A DNA stretch of 64,000 nt from Paenibacillaceae bacterium GAS479 (GCA_900105225.1 LT629764.1:1107501-1171500), one strand, 5' to 3'. Shown: positions 38,069 through 47,843, counted from the first letter of the stretch. Translations and numbers: made by a program. Notes: a model not told the origin generated them from the letters alone.

Positions 38069-39511
38069 TCAAGCGTTCAAATAATCGACTAACAGCTTGT
38101 TGGCGAGACCCGGATTGGCTTTGCCACGGGACTCCTTCATCACTTGGCCGACAAGGAAGCCAATTGCTTTCTCCTTGCCCGCTTTGTAATCCTCAACCGA
38201 TTGCGGGTTGGCGGCAACAACTTTCTCAACGATGCCCTTGATGGCACCTTCATCGCTGATTTGTACCAGACCCTGCTCCTCAACGATCTGCTGTGGTAGC
38301 TTGCCGCTCTCCAGCATCTCCTTAAAGACGGTTTTGGCGATTTTGCCACTGATCGTGCCTTTTTCCAGCAGACCGATCATCTCCCCAAGCCCTTGGCCGG
38401 TAATGCTAACAGCGTCGATTTCCTTGTTGTTTTGATTCAAATAAGCGAGCAAATCACCCATGATCCAGTTGGCAACCGCCTTGGCATCCTTGGTGTAGCC
38501 CAGACTCTCCTCAAAGAAATCCGCAAGCTTTTTGGAGGAAGTGATTACTGCGGCATCATAAGCCGGCAAACCATATTCCGCCGAATAGCGAGCTTGACGT
38601 GCATCCGGAAGCTCCGGAATAGAAGCACGAACGCGCTCTTTCCACTCGCTGTCAATAAACAGCCGAACAAGGTCTGGATCGGGGAAGTAGCGATAGTCAT
38701 GCGATTCTTCCTTGCCGCGCATAGCAAAGGTTTTGCCTTGTGCGTCGTCCCAGCGACGAGTTTCCTGTACAACTGTGCCGTTAGCATCAAGGATGTCAGC
38801 CTGGCGAATTTGTTCGTACTCAAGTCCACGCTGTACACCACGGAAGGAGTTCATGTTCTTGAGCTCTGCACGAGTGCCGAATTTCTCCTGTCCCCATGGA
38901 CGCAAGCTGACGTTAGCGTCACAGCGCAGGCTGCCTTCCTCCATCTTCACATCGGACACATCGCAATACTGCATAATAGCACGCAGCTTCTCCAGATAGG
39001 CCTTAGCCTCCTCCGGGGAGCGCAAATCCGGCTCGGATACGATTTCGATGAGAGGAGTGCCAACACGATTGAAATCAACGAGAGAGGCAAAGCCACCCTC
39101 GACATGTGTCAGTTTGCCGGCATCTTCCTCCAGATGGAGGCGGGTAATGCCGATCCGCTTCGTCTCACCGTTCACCTCAATGTCGATCCAGCCGTTTTCA
39201 CCGATCGGCTGATCGAATTGCGAAATTTGGTACGCTTTTGGTGAATCCGGATAAAAATAGTTTTTACGGTCAAACTTGCTCACATCAGCAACAGTACAGT
39301 TTAGTGCCATCGCTGCTTTCATGGCATAGTCGACCGCCTGTCGGTTGAGCACCGGCAGCACGCCGGGATGTCCCAGACAGATGGGGCAAGTATGAGTATT
39401 CGGCGGGGCGCCGAAGGACGTCGAGCAGCCGCAGAAGATTTTGCTGGCCGTGTGAAGCTCTACGTGCACTTCAAGCCCGATGACCGTCTCGTAGGTATTG
39501 AATTGCGTCAT
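38069..39511 (-). CDS. gatB: Asp/Glu-tRNA amidotransferase subunit B
   Basis: The 480-residue protein is a full-length GatB, with the N-terminal [20 protein letters not shown] and the [13 protein letters not shown] motif of the kinase-like active site. The C-terminal YqeY-like tRNA-binding domain ends in [18 protein letters not shown]. With GatA and GatC it converts misacylated Glu-tRNA(Gln) and Asp-tRNA(Asn) to Gln-tRNA and Asn-tRNA; GatB activates the acyl group with ATP. The start has GGAGGAGCTTAAGCC upstream. It is last in the gatC-gatA-gatB operon, 36 bases after gatA. Confidence 0.97.
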   Translation of the reverse strand: MTQFNTYETVIGLEVHVELHTASKIFCGCSTSFGAPPNTHTCPICLGHPGVLPVLNRQAVDYAMKAAMALNCTVADVSKFDRKNYFYPDSPKAYQISQFDQPIGENGWIDIEVNGETKRIGITRLHLEEDAGKLTHVEGGFASLVDFNRVGTPLIEIVSEPDLRSPEEAKAYLEKLRAIMQYCDVSDVKMEEGSLRCDANVSLRPWGQEKFGTRAELKNMNSFRGVQRGLEYEQIRQADILDANGTVVQETRRWDDAQGKTFAMRGKEESHDYRYFPDPDLVRLFIDSEWKERVRASIPELPDARQARYSAEYGLPAYDAAVITSSKKLADFFEESLGYTKDAKAVANWIMGDLLAYLNQNNKEIDAVSITGQGLGEMIGLLEKGTISGKIAKTVFKEMLESGKLPQQIVEEQGLVQISDEGAIKGIVEKVVAANPQSVEDYKAGKEKAIGFLVGQVMKESRGKANPGLANKLLVDYLNA

Positions 39512-39547
39512 GGCTTAAGCTCCTCCTGCTTGCGTGATACGGGCGCT

Positions 39548-40996
39548 CTACAGCTGCGGGCGCGCCTTATGGTGATCCGTGTTCTGTTCATAGGCATGCG
39601 CCGCGCGCAGCACTGTTGCTTCATCAAAAGCTTTGCCAATCAGCTGCAGACCGACCGGTAGGCCGTCTACGAAGCCGCAAGGGACGCTGATCGCCGGAAC
39701 GCCGGCAAGACTGACCGGAATCGTCACGATATCGTTCAGATACATCGTTAGCGGATCGCCGATCTGCTCTCCGATACGGAAGGCAGGCGTCGGGGCAGTT
39801 GGCCCGAGCAGCAGATCAAACTTCTCAAATGCTTGGTCGAAGTCGCGCTTGATCAGCGTGCGAACCTTCTGGGCTTTAAGATAATAAGCATCATAGTAGC
39901 CGGAACTCAAAGCATAGGTCCCTAGCATAATGCGACGCTTGACCTCCTGGCCAAAGCCCTGACTGCGAGATTTGCGATACAGATCCAGCAAATTATCCGG
40001 ATTGTCTGCTCTCACGCCATAACGTACACCATCAAAGCGAGCAAGGTTGGAGGAGGCTTCCGAAGAGGCTAGCAGGTAGTACGCCGCCACCGCGTATTCT
40101 GTATGCGGCAGGGATACTTCCTCCCAAGTCGCGCCGAGGCTCTCGAACACCTTTAGCGCTGCCAATACAGATTCCTTAACCTTAGGATCAATTCCTTGAC
40201 CCATATATTCCTTCGGAACACCGATGTGCATTCCAGCGACATCGCCAGTCAGCGAGCTGACATAATCCGGAATGGCTACCTCTGCAGAGGTGGAATCCAT
40301 CCCGTCATGGCCGGCAATTGCCTGCAGCACATAGGCGGAATCTTCGACATTTTTGGTGAGCGGGCCAATCGCATCAAGCGAGGATGCAAACGCCACGAGC
40401 CCGAAGCGGGATACGAGGCCGTAAGTCGGCTTTAAACCGACAACACCGCAATAAGATGCGGGCTGACGAATCGAACCGCCAGTGTCGGATCCTAGAGCAA
40501 AATAGACCTGCCCTGCCGCAACAGCAGCGGCTGATCCACCGCTTGAGCCACCAGGTACATAATCCGTGTTCCATGGATTACGAACCGGTTTGAAGCTGGA
40601 GTTCTCGTTGGAGCCGCCCATCGCGAATTCATCCATGTTAAGCTTGCCGATCGTTACGGCGCCAGCGGCATTCAGCTTGCCGGCCGCAGTCGCGTCGTAA
40701 ATCGGATTGTAATTAGATAGAAACTGACTGGCACATGTCGTGCGCAAGCCTTTAGTAACAATATTGTCCTTGATTCCCGCAGGCAGAGCGTGAAGAAGTC
40801 CCTTCTCCCCGCCGGAGCGATCAAGCTCAGCCGCTCTCGCTCGCGCCCCTTCCTCGTTCAAGGTCAGAAAAGCTCCGATACGCTCATCCGTCTCAGCAAT
40901 CCGCTTGTAGGACGCCTCGGTCAGCTCAGCCGCCGACAGCTTGCCGGAAGCGAGCTCGTTATGTAAATCCTGCAACCGCATATCAAATAAAGCCAA
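39548..40996 (-). CDS. gatA: Asp/Glu-tRNA amidotransferase subunit A
   Basis: The 482-residue protein is an amidase-signature enzyme. It has the Gly/Ser-rich motif [14 protein letters not shown] and the catalytic Ser-cisSer-Lys arrangement (Lys in GIKDNI, Ser in [10 protein letters not shown]). It releases ammonia from glutamine for transamidation by GatB. Translation starts at a TTG, with GGAGGAACTGCGG upstream. It sits between gatC and gatB. Confidence 0.97.
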   Translation of the reverse strand: MALFDMRLQDLHNELASGKLSAAELTEASYKRIAETDERIGAFLTLNEEGARARAAELDRSGGEKGLLHALPAGIKDNIVTKGLRTTCASQFLSNYNPIYDATAAGKLNAAGAVTIGKLNMDEFAMGGSNENSSFKPVRNPWNTDYVPGGSSGGSAAAVAAGQVYFALGSDTGGSIRQPASYCGVVGLKPTYGLVSRFGLVAFASSLDAIGPLTKNVEDSAYVLQAIAGHDGMDSTSAEVAIPDYVSSLTGDVAGMHIGVPKEYMGQGIDPKVKESVLAALKVFESLGATWEEVSLPHTEYAVAAYYLLASSEASSNLARFDGVRYGVRADNPDNLLDLYRKSRSQGFGQEVKRRIMLGTYALSSGYYDAYYLKAQKVRTLIKRDFDQAFEKFDLLLGPTAPTPAFRIGEQIGDPLTMYLNDIVTIPVSLAGVPAISVPCGFVDGLPVGLQLIGKAFDEATVLRAAHAYEQNTDHHKARPQL

Positions 40997-41024
40997 CCGC
41001 AGTTCCTCCTTTCATTCTTGTGCG

Positions 41025-41312
41025 CTATTCAAGTACAGCCGGTACCTTGAACTGTCCATCCTCGTCATCCGGGGCGTTCAACAAGGCAGTCTCATTGGAT
41101 AAGGATTCCTTGACGACATCCTCCCGCATTACGTTTGTCACCGGAAGCACATGGCTGGTAGGCTCTACGCCATCCGTATCCAACTCACCCAGCTTCTCCG
41201 CATATTTGAGAATCGCGTTCAGTTGGCCGACGAACTGTTCCTTCTCATCCGCGCTCAGTTCAAGACGCGCCAGATTGGCTACATGCTCGACATCCTTCAT
41301 GCCGATGCTCAT
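41025..41312 (-). CDS. gatC: Asp/Glu-tRNA amidotransferase subunit C
   Basis: The 95-residue protein has the GatC pattern: DVEHVANLARLELSADEKE near the N-terminus and LREDVV-type residues (VMREDVVKESLS) near the C-terminus. It wraps around and stabilises GatA-GatB. It is the first gene of the operon, with AAGGGGG upstream of the ATG and a good sigma-A promoter about 75 bases before it. Confidence 0.95.
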   Translation of the reverse strand: MSIGMKDVEHVANLARLELSADEKEQFVGQLNAILKYAEKLGELDTDGVEPTSHVLPVTNVMREDVVKESLSNETALLNAPDDEDGQFKVPAVLE

Positions 41313-41385
41313 TGCTCTATTCCCCCTTGCCTAAAGTCGATTCACTGTTGATGCGTTTTCTCTATAGATAACAGTCATTCCATGT

Positions 41386-41415
41386 ATTATACCTTGAGTT
41401 GAACAACATTCTCAA
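41386..41415 (-). promoter_or_regulatory. Sigma-A promoter of gatCAB
   Basis: On minus, TTGAGA (41410-41415) and TATAAT (41386-41391) are separated by 18 bases. No T-box leader is seen between this and gatC. Confidence 0.75.
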
Positions 41416-41460
41416 TGCACAGCGCTAAACAAGTAAACTAATTTGGCACAAAAATAAAAA

Positions 41461-41483
41461 AGCCGCCGGAGCGAGGTCCGGCG
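41461..41483 (-). terminator. Terminator after the UPF0173 hydrolase gene
   Basis: CGCCGGA and TCCGGCG arms around GCGAGG are followed on minus by GCTTTTTTATTTTT. It lies about 90 bases past the stop at 41570 and upstream of the gatCAB promoter. Confidence 0.82.
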
Positions 41484-41569
41484 ACCATGCCACCTGCTGG
41501 CGGCGATGCTGTAATAACTGCTTAACAGGCTGAAATAGATGAAATAAAGACGTAATTTCCTATCGTTAC

Positions 41570-42280
41570 CTATCGTTCCAACAAGGAAAGGTTTACCTTG
41601 CTGCCCGGCTCGACAACCTGACCGCGGATGCCGAGCTCCTGGAGCTTGGCCACAAATGCTCCAGCGTCCTGCTGAATCGGCGGGAATGTATCATAATGAA
41701 TCGGCACAACTAGCCCTGCACCGTACCATTCAGCAGCTTGAAGAGCATCTTCAGGACCCATCGTATAATGATCGCCAATAGGAATGAAAGCTACGTCCAG
41801 CTTGTGCCTGCGTCCGATCAAAGCCATGTCTGAGAACAAACATGTGTCTCCAGCATGCAGAAACTTAACTCCCTCGACTTCAATCACAAATCCAGCCGGC
41901 ATGCCGCCATAAATAATCCGCTGTTCTTCGGCAATTACAATGCCCGAGCTATGGAAGGCCGGAATCATCGTTGCCTTGGCAAAGCCAAGATCCACCGTGC
42001 CTCCCATATTCATTTCAAGCGTCTTGGCTCCCTGCCAGGACATATAGGCAGCCAGCTCCGGAATAGCTACAATCGGTGCTCCTGTACGCTTCGATATCGC
42101 TGCCGCATCAAGGATGTGGTCCTGATGGGCATGAGTCAGCAGAATATAATCTGCAGAAACCTCTTCAGCACTCGTCTTGGCAAGCGGATTGCCGCTAAGG
42201 AACGGATCTATCAGTAAAGACTTGCCATTATCAAGCGTAATACCAACACAGGATTGACCATGAAAAACAACTTCCATCAT
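41570..42280 (-). CDS. UPF0173 metal-dependent hydrolase (metallo-beta-lactamase fold)
   Basis: I place the start at the ATG at 42280 (MMEVVFHGQSC), which matches the family N-terminus and has AAAGGGTG upstream; the open frame to 42439 has no family similarity. The 236-residue protein has the metallo-beta-lactamase motif THAHQDH near residue 52, plus FLHAGDTCLF and PIHYDTFP metal ligands. It belongs to the YtkL/UPF0173 group. The substrate is unknown. Confidence 0.9.
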   Translation of the reverse strand: MMEVVFHGQSCVGITLDNGKSLLIDPFLSGNPLAKTSAEEVSADYILLTHAHQDHILDAAAISKRTGAPIVAIPELAAYMSWQGAKTLEMNMGGTVDLGFAKATMIPAFHSSGIVIAEEQRIIYGGMPAGFVIEVEGVKFLHAGDTCLFSDMALIGRRHKLDVAFIPIGDHYTMGPEDALQAAEWYGAGLVVPIHYDTFPPIQQDAGAFVAKLQELGIRGQVVEPGSKVNLSLLER

Positions 42281-42344
42281 GCCACACCCTTTCTCATCGA
42301 TGATAAGTCTCGTCTTTACAATGCTCCATCCGACTGAGATTAAA

Positions 42345-42728
42345 TCAGATCCAAGCCTTGAGATTAACCTGCCGGATAAAATCCTCCCGGCTCTGAACCT
42401 CCTTGGAGGCAAGCTCTTCCTCCTGCGGTTCAGCGGCATCTCCTTTCATAATCCGGTAGAACAGTTCCTCGTTGCGGGTCGCCAAGGCAAAATCAATAAG
42501 CGCCTCACGTTCAATCCGATCAACTTCAAGCCGCAGCAAAATCTCTTCCAGCTCGACGTCATCACCCGGCACAAGAAAATTCCGGTTCTCAGACGGTACT
42601 CGCACAACATAGTCAAACACATTATCCGCATTGCGATCATACGCAATTATATATCCATACTCCCCAACAGGAAGATTCTGCTCATACTGATCGGACACAA
42701 TCATGACTTTATCTCCGAGCTTCAACAT
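42345..42728 (-). CDS. Small acidic protein with an IDEAL-type motif
   Basis: The start is the ATG at 42728, with GGGGAGGG upstream. The 127-residue soluble protein begins with a beta-rich part (LKLGDKVMIVSDQYEQNLPV, YGYIIAYDRN). It then has a helix, REALIDFALATRNEELFYRIM, that fits the IDEAL-domain pattern found in many small Bacillales proteins and in ComK. No catalytic residues are apparent. The function is not known to me. It ends 64 bases before the hydrolase gene and may be cotranscribed with it. Confidence 0.75.
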   Translation of the reverse strand: MLKLGDKVMIVSDQYEQNLPVGEYGYIIAYDRNADNVFDYVVRVPSENRNFLVPGDDVELEEILLRLEVDRIEREALIDFALATRNEELFYRIMKGDAAEPQEEELASKEVQSREDFIRQVNLKAWI

Positions 42729-42846
42729 CGTCAATCGCCCTCCCCTAACAGCTCTAGTAAAAATTGTACTAGATGATAGTCTGCATAGCAAACTTTAGGT
42801 TAGGCTCTTTCTATTCAGATGGATTAGGAGGATCTCAACGCTCAAA
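42729..42846 (-). other. Spacer upstream of the IDEAL-type gene
   Basis: No gene or clear promoter is visible between the murF-like fragment and the start at 42728. Confidence 0.3.
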
Positions 42847-43072
42847 TTAATAGAAGCCCTCGACCATCGAAGACTTCATTCCACTCATAGCCTTCACAAT
42901 AAAATTGGAAGTATTGACTCCAATTGCATCCCTCTGGAACCCTTTAACAAAACACATTCGTCTTTGTTTTGGAATCAATGGAAACTCCTTGAATGCTAAG
43001 TGCTGCAGCATCAGCTGATAGTCCATTTCCCTCGACCATTTGTTGAATAATGCTAAGCTTATGGATAATCAT
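42847..43072 (-). pseudogene. Frameshifted murF-like N-terminal fragment
   Basis: An ATG at 43072 with AAGGTGA six bases upstream opens a 42-codon frame whose product includes IIQQMVEGNGLSAD and IQGVSIDSKTKT. This resembles the N-terminus of MurF (UDP-MurNAc-tripeptide D-Ala-D-Ala ligase), where xGVSTDSRT is conserved. The stop at 42944 is bypassed by a shift into another frame (KGFQRDAIGVNTSNFIVKAM...) that ends at 42847 and still has MurF-like spacing. The fragment is far too short to work (MurF is about 450 residues). The homology is by eye only. Confidence 0.5.
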
Positions 43073-43154
43073 GAAAAATCACCTTCTTATAAGGAAGTAA
43101 TACTCTCTTTTAAGTATATTCTTGCCATGATGCCTCCATTCTATCTTGGCATTA

Positions 43155-43643
43155 TCAGCTTGGAAGCACAAGCTGCGCCGCTCCCTTGATATGCCATTCA
43201 ATTGGTTCCATGACGGAGAAAGCACGAGGATGAACAACATGGATAATAAGAATGACGCCGGGGCGATCCAGCGTCACCTCATAATTGAATTCACTGTTCT
43301 GGTACGTATATGGAAAACTTTCGTTTCTGCCCACCACATGCCAAGCATCAACCGTTACCTGCTGCCTCAGTCGCGAACCGGGGAGTGGATTGCCCTGCTC
43401 ATCCAGCCGCAAATTATCCCGCAAGTAAGCTGTTGCTTTCTCCAATGCTCTGCGCTCGTCGAGCACGAACCTCCCATCTGCCAGCTCGCGTTCATCAAGC
43501 TGCTGAGCAGCAGCATGCGCGGCACGATTGACGGCATGTTTCGCCTCGAACAGGATGCGTATCGCTCGTTCCTCATCCGTCTGCGCTGCTTGAGCAAACA
43601 ACCAAAGGCCGCACATAAGCAAGCCCCAGAGCAGCTTGTACAT
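43155..43643 (-). CDS. TadE/TadG-like exported protein of the pilus cluster
   Basis: From the ATG at 43643 (AAGGGGG seven bases upstream) the protein is 162 residues. It has a hydrophobic N-terminal helix (YKLLWGLLMCGLWLFAQAAQ) and then an Ala-rich helix (AKHAVNRAAHAAAQQLDERE). A beta-rich C-terminus follows (VTVDAWHVVGRNESFPYTY). The helix-then-beta layout and last position in a Tad gene cluster suggest a minor pilin or TadE/G-type component. Family membership is inferred from context. Confidence 0.65.
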   Translation of the reverse strand: MYKLLWGLLMCGLWLFAQAAQTDEERAIRILFEAKHAVNRAAHAAAQQLDERELADGRFVLDERRALEKATAYLRDNLRLDEQGNPLPGSRLRQQVTVDAWHVVGRNESFPYTYQNSEFNYEVTLDRPGVILIIHVVHPRAFSVMEPIEWHIKGAAQLVLPS

Positions 43644-43749
43644 TGTGCGGCCCCCTTTCACATAAGTGAACTTAGAAATTTAACAGCGATGTTTGCTGCA
43701 TGAACCAATCCTACTTCTGATCGCTGTTGTATTACTTCCGCCCGTATTT

Positions 43750-44175
43750 TCAAGGAACATATTCACTCATCTTGAGACCACCAACCGTTATGAGCTGAGC
43801 CGCATCCGGAACTGGAATGCCGATCAGACGGTCGATCTGAAACAGTCCTTCATACGGGTAACTTGCCGTCAGTCTGAGGCCAGTACCACGAAGTAGCGGC
43901 GCACTGGAATTACCTGCTGGAAGTCCACTCGTAGAACTAACCGTGAATTGGATAGACTCTCGCCTCATACCAATGCTCGCAAGCCGCTCCCGAGACTGCT
44001 GGAGCATTACCTCGTCGATGTATCCTCGACTGGCACTTGCCCCGACCTCAAGCAAATAATCTACTTCCTTCTGCAGCATAGCTTCGCGCATGATGAGAAC
44101 ATGTTTATACACCGGGGAGAACATCATCCAGCAGAACATAGATGCAAACAACACGAACACGAGAATCTGTTTCAA
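43750..44175 (-). CDS. TadE-like membrane-anchored protein
   Basis: The 141-residue protein starts at a TTG that overlaps the previous stop (TTGA), with AAGGGGA upstream. A single N-terminal helix (KQILVFVLFASMFCWMMFS) leads to an extracellular domain with a helix (REAMLQKEVDYLLEVGASASRGYID) and a C-terminal beta region. Position and shape suggest a minor pilin-like part of the Tad apparatus. No Gly-xxxx-Glu prepilin site is visible. Confidence 0.65.
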   Translation of the reverse strand: MKQILVFVLFASMFCWMMFSPVYKHVLIMREAMLQKEVDYLLEVGASASRGYIDEVMLQQSRERLASIGMRRESIQFTVSSTSGLPAGNSSAPLLRGTGLRLTASYPYEGLFQIDRLIGIPVPDAAQLITVGGLKMSEYVP

Positions 44176-44318
44176 GGATCCGTTCCCCTTATATTGTCGG
44201 ATAGGGCGCTCCCATATCCTTGAAGCCCAACCATTGTACCTTCCGGCCCTTCGGCAACTGACAAATAAAGGACTACAACAGCTATGAGCAGCAGCAGCGA
44301 AGCCAATATCTCCTTCAC
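44172..44318 (-). CDS. 48-residue single-pass peptide in the Tad cluster
   Basis: A GTG at 44318, preceded by AAGGAG at about 10 bases, encodes a peptide of 48 residues: a hydrophobic helix (ILASLLLLIAVVVLYLSVAE) followed by a polar tail with GLQGYGSALSDNI. It overlaps the next gene as TTGA, which supports translation. It is too short for most gene finders. It resembles a leaderless mature pilin, but the role is inference. Confidence 0.65.
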   Translation of the reverse strand: MKEILASLLLLIAVVVLYLSVAEGPEGTMVGLQGYGSALSDNIRGTDP

Positions 44319-44346
44319 TTGATCACTACTCCTTCCTTTGACCCGT

Positions 44347-44496
44347 TTAGGGGACTAAGTTTCCGATCTGTGTATTCGCCGTGTTGCCTTGACCTTGAAT
44401 TCGGGACCGAGTGCCGGTCGCGTTGTCAGCAACGATCGTATTAAAAAGCACCAGCATTACGACGATCATCATAACTGTCACCAATATGTTGCGCAT
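44347..44496 (-). CDS. 49-residue pilin-like peptide in the Tad cluster
   Basis: An ATG at 44496 with a near-perfect AAGGAGGTGAAAGC upstream encodes 49 residues: a membrane helix (ILVTVMMIVVMLVLFNTIVA) and a polar, Gly/Asn/Thr-rich tail. Size, position after TadC and the strong ribosome binding site suggest an abundantly made structural subunit (Flp-like). It lacks the charged leader and Gly/Glu cleavage site of known Flp prepilins. Confidence 0.7.
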   Translation of the reverse strand: MRNILVTVMMIVVMLVLFNTIVADNATGTRSRIQGQGNTANTQIGNLVP

Positions 44497-44511
44497 GCTT
44501 TCACCTCCTTT

Positions 44512-45414
44512 TTAGTTAAGTGAATCAAACAGCTTCTGGCTCTCCCTTACCCATGGATAAATGAAAACTTGGAATGTATACAGGATCGGTATGCCGGCAA
44601 GGACGAATAACATATAAGAGCTTGATTCTTTACGGCTCTCCTTCAAAATCTCAAGCTTCTCCTTATAATCTCTGATTCGCTCGCGGAGAAGCTCATAGTA
44701 AGCCTCATCCTCATGGAGCCTCAGAGAATCAATCGTTTCAGCGAAGCTCATCGCCTCCTCCGAGCCAACTCGCTCTTTGAAACCTCGAATTGCCTCCCCA
44801 GCATCGTGATACCACTCACCTAGGAGATGCTGTAATTCCCTTCGTATGGTGCGGGTATATGGGACACAACGCATTAGCTTGGCATGAACATGCAGCGAAG
44901 ATCCTTGCAAATACAGCAGTTGCGTACTGACGGTATGAATCTCCCGGATAACTCTGGCCGTACGCGCTCTGCGCATCGCCTCGAGCATCGCCTTGTCAAC
45001 CAATAACAGGCCTGTCACGCCAATCAATAAGATCCAGGCCGAAGCAGGAATCAAGATGCCATTAAGTAGGCTTAGAGTATTGGCCGTAGAAGTTAGTACA
45101 ACAGCTAGGGGTACTGCGATCAACCACAGCCTACGAGCGGTTACATAATAACCGGCGTCCAACGTCCAGCCGCAGCCTGCAAACAACCTCTCCCTCTCCA
45201 TGAGCACCGTGCTCGATCTACTGAGTCCTAAGAGCTTGAGATGACGCTCTGAGAGCTTAGCCTTTCTCCATTGTGGCACCTGTAGATGAAGCCAGCGCGG
45301 CCTAGTTCTCGCTAGTCGTTTCAGGAGCAGGAATAACATTCCGGCTATAATCAATGCCTGTCCGATAGACGCAGCCGCATAGGCCGTCTCGGCCCAGGTT
45401 TCGTAAACCTGCAT
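44512..45414 (-). CDS. TadC-like inner-membrane platform protein
   Basis: The 300-residue protein has an N-terminal helix, two central helices (about 95-145) and a final helix (SSSYMLFVLAGIPILYTFQVFIYPW). A cytoplasmic GspF/TadC-type helical domain lies between (IREIHTVSTQLLYLQGSSLHVHAKL). With TadB it should form the platform that couples the CpaF motor to pilus assembly. The start has AAAGGAGCCGG upstream; it follows tadB by 12 bases. Confidence 0.82.
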   Translation of the reverse strand: MQVYETWAETAYAAASIGQALIIAGMLFLLLKRLARTRPRWLHLQVPQWRKAKLSERHLKLLGLSRSSTVLMERERLFAGCGWTLDAGYYVTARRLWLIAVPLAVVLTSTANTLSLLNGILIPASAWILLIGVTGLLLVDKAMLEAMRRARTARVIREIHTVSTQLLYLQGSSLHVHAKLMRCVPYTRTIRRELQHLLGEWYHDAGEAIRGFKERVGSEEAMSFAETIDSLRLHEDEAYYELLRERIRDYKEKLEILKESRKESSSYMLFVLAGIPILYTFQVFIYPWVRESQKLFDSLN

Positions 45415-45426
45415 TTACCGGCTCCT

Positions 45427-46368
45427 TTACATTTTTTTGCGTGACAGCCATAAGCCCATTAAAAAAGAAGCAAAGATCAACAGCAGAGAATTAAGCAACA
45501 TATCCCTGCCAGCTGCATCATTCACGTAGTAACGATAGGAATTATCCGGGTTATAACGAAAGTTAATGCCTAGAAACAGGGCCAAAAAGAAAATCGGAGT
45601 GAAATTGGCTACCCGAATTTCCAGTAGCTTGTGGCGCTCCTGCTCATTGGCTCGTCGCGATCTGCGCATATCCCCGATTAACTCATGCAGATTGTCTGCA
45701 ACGGAATGCCCTTCGTGCAGAGCTACCCGGATAATCTGGACAAAATATTCTCCCCAGACATGCCCAAGAGAAGCTGCAAACAGCCGAAGACTGACCTCAT
45801 CATCCCCCCTCACGCTGAGATTTCGGTACAACTGCTCGAAGGAAGCCTTCAAATGTCCTTGGAGCCGATTCTCTTCTACCATCCGTTTAAGTGCCCCTCG
45901 AACCTGTCTCTGGCCTGCAATCAAATAACATTGATAAAAGAGCTCTACCGCAGGCAAAAAATCAAGCCTGGTTTGCATCTGGCGATGGACAAGCACCATC
46001 TTCAGCACAAGATAGGGGATTAGGCTCAGCATCAGTCCAAGCAACACAGCTCCCTTCAAACTTTCGAACAAAACCACCCCAGCCCCTGTTCCCATGACCA
46101 GCAGAAAAGCAGACAGCAGGACAAATCCTTCCGGCTTGATTCCAGTCTGAAGCGACTCCAATGTTTCATTCAGCTCCTGATAAGGCTTGCCCGACCTCTC
46201 GAGCCGCAATATCAAACGCGCTCTGAAAGTACGACTGCGACGATACTCCAGCCTGGAAGAGGCCTGGATTGAATCTTCGCCATAGCGGAGCAGCCCTGCT
46301 ATCAATGGGCTTAGAGCAACGGCTAGCAGAATCGCTATTACCGGAATCATCCATGGTGAAATCAACAT
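45427..46368 (-). CDS. TadB-like inner-membrane platform protein
   Basis: From the ATG at 46368 (GGAGGAGAAAGCAT upstream), seven bases inside the cpaF end, the protein is 313 residues. It has an N-terminal helix, two central helices (about 85-130), the GspF/TadB-type domain (LFYQCYLIAGQRQVRGALKRMV, LHEGHSVADNLHELIGDMR) and a C-terminal helix pair. It partners TadC. Confidence 0.85.
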   Translation of the reverse strand: MLISPWMIPVIAILLAVALSPLIAGLLRYGEDSIQASSRLEYRRSRTFRARLILRLERSGKPYQELNETLESLQTGIKPEGFVLLSAFLLVMGTGAGVVLFESLKGAVLLGLMLSLIPYLVLKMVLVHRQMQTRLDFLPAVELFYQCYLIAGQRQVRGALKRMVEENRLQGHLKASFEQLYRNLSVRGDDEVSLRLFAASLGHVWGEYFVQIIRVALHEGHSVADNLHELIGDMRRSRRANEQERHKLLEIRVANFTPIFFLALFLGINFRYNPDNSYRYYVNDAAGRDMLLNSLLLIFASFLMGLWLSRKKM

Positions 46369-47843
46369 ATGCTTTCTCCTCCACCGGCATACTGTCGCTC
46401 GATCACCTCCGTTGTCACTGACGGAGGCAGCCCTCCGAAGCCTGCCTCTGTCAGCGAATAACCAGCAGCCGCGAGCCTTCGGCAAGTTTCAGCTCTGGGA
46501 GCAGATATAAACTTCCAGCCCACACCGCTGTGGTAAACTGCCCATTCATCCAGCTCAGCCTCTCCTTCCTTCCAGAGAATCTCCCCCATGCGGATAATTC
46601 TGCGCTTGCCATCGACCAGTCTCATCTCGATTCCGATCTGAGTCACATAACGAGCAATCCGCTTGCATAGACGCTCCGGATTCATCGCCCTGCCATCAAG
46701 CATACACATATCGGTGATTGCTTCCGGAACATCCTCCAGCTTGCTGGCATGCACTGTTGTCATGCTGCCAGCATGTCCCCTGGTACAAGCCCGGACATAA
46801 ATATTGGCATCCTCATCTCGAATTTCAGCATGCACGATACGCTGCGGAGATTGCCGCAGAGCCAGCTTAAACGCTTGAGCCGGTCGATGCAGTACATCCT
46901 CCTCATCCGTCTCGTACTCCACGACATTTTTATCCGGGAAATCCCTCCCCAACATCATCTCTAACCGGGACTCCAGCGTTACGAGCCGCTCCTCGTCCGG
47001 CAGCTCGGCAATTAGCGCCTTGAGCAGATGAGTCTTCCCCGAGCCCGTAGGCCCGATGAGTACAAGATTGTAGCGGCAGGTTAACACGGCTTGCAGCATG
47101 AGAACCATCTCTGGCGTAAGCGTGCTGTAATGCTGCTCCGTCAGCTCCTTTAGCCGAAATGCACGGGCGTTGTAGAAGCGGAGCGTCAGTGTAGGCAACG
47201 AAGTAAAACCAAACGCCGTCATCGTAACCCGAGTGCCATCGCGCAGCATAACTTCCGCCCACCGCTTGCGCGGATTGATTCGGTCATTGTTGTACAAAAC
47301 CAGGTTCTGCTGAATCCGCTGCACTTCCCTCAAGTTCTGGAAGCTGTAGGACGAGCGCTCCGTGTTGCCCCCTCGCATAAGATAAATCCGGGTCCCAACA
47401 ACCTGTATTTCCTCCAAGCCGCTCCGATCCTGCAGAGCTAACTCCAGAACACCAAGGCCAATCACTTCTGCAAACAGCGCATCTGCCAGGGAATGATACT
47501 GACCGCTCATACCCGGTAGCTCATGCAGCCTCAACTTCAGCAGCCTGTCCTTGACCAATGCCATAATCTCCTTGCGCTCTTGAGCGTATCCGAGAACAGC
47601 ACGGTTTAGCCGCTCCCCATATTCGCGCCGCTCCTCCTCAGTCATGCCTCGGGGAGAAGAGAGATAAGAACGCATATCTTCTGCTGCCTTCGAAAAATCA
47701 TCCGGAAGGCGCCTCCCAGCTTCGCTAATGTGCCCCGCGGGGAGAGACGAGCCTTCCGCAGTTTCCTCTTCTGCTCTGTCACGCATGCCCGCACGGATTC
47801 GAGCTGAATATCTAGAGGGCGAGAAACGGCTGGGCTCACTCAT
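46362..47843 (-). CDS. CpaF/TadA-type secretion ATPase
   Basis: From the ATG at 47843, which overlaps the previous stop as ATGA, the protein is 493 residues. It has the type II/IV secretion ATPase fold: Walker A GPTGSGKTHLLKAL, an Asp-box-like region VTLESRLEMM, Walker B-like RIVHAEIRDEDANIYVRAC, and the His box GHAGSMTTVHASK. It powers assembly of the Tad apparatus. The N-terminal 130 residues are charged and variable, as usual for CpaF. Confidence 0.92.
   Translation of the reverse strand: MSEPSRFSPSRYSARIRAGMRDRAEEETAEGSSLPAGHISEAGRRLPDDFSKAAEDMRSYLSSPRGMTEEERREYGERLNRAVLGYAQERKEIMALVKDRLLKLRLHELPGMSGQYHSLADALFAEVIGLGVLELALQDRSGLEEIQVVGTRIYLMRGGNTERSSYSFQNLREVQRIQQNLVLYNNDRINPRKRWAEVMLRDGTRVTMTAFGFTSLPTLTLRFYNARAFRLKELTEQHYSTLTPEMVLMLQAVLTCRYNLVLIGPTGSGKTHLLKALIAELPDEERLVTLESRLEMMLGRDFPDKNVVEYETDEEDVLHRPAQAFKLALRQSPQRIVHAEIRDEDANIYVRACTRGHAGSMTTVHASKLEDVPEAITDMCMLDGRAMNPERLCKRIARYVTQIGIEMRLVDGKRRIIRMGEILWKEGEAELDEWAVYHSGVGWKFISAPRAETCRRLAAAGYSLTEAGFGGLPPSVTTEVIERQYAGGGESIC

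Noticed and set aside
38393-39244. 283-codon open frame on plus
   Set aside because: Antisense to gatB, which is certain; no family resemblance.
41313-41569. T-box leader for gatCAB
   Set aside because: No T-box bulge sequence or leader between the sigma-A promoter and gatC; the hairpin present is the terminator of the neighbouring gene.
42279-42776. 165-codon plus-strand frame
   Set aside because: Antisense to the IDEAL-type gene, which has a good ribosome binding site and a recognisable motif.
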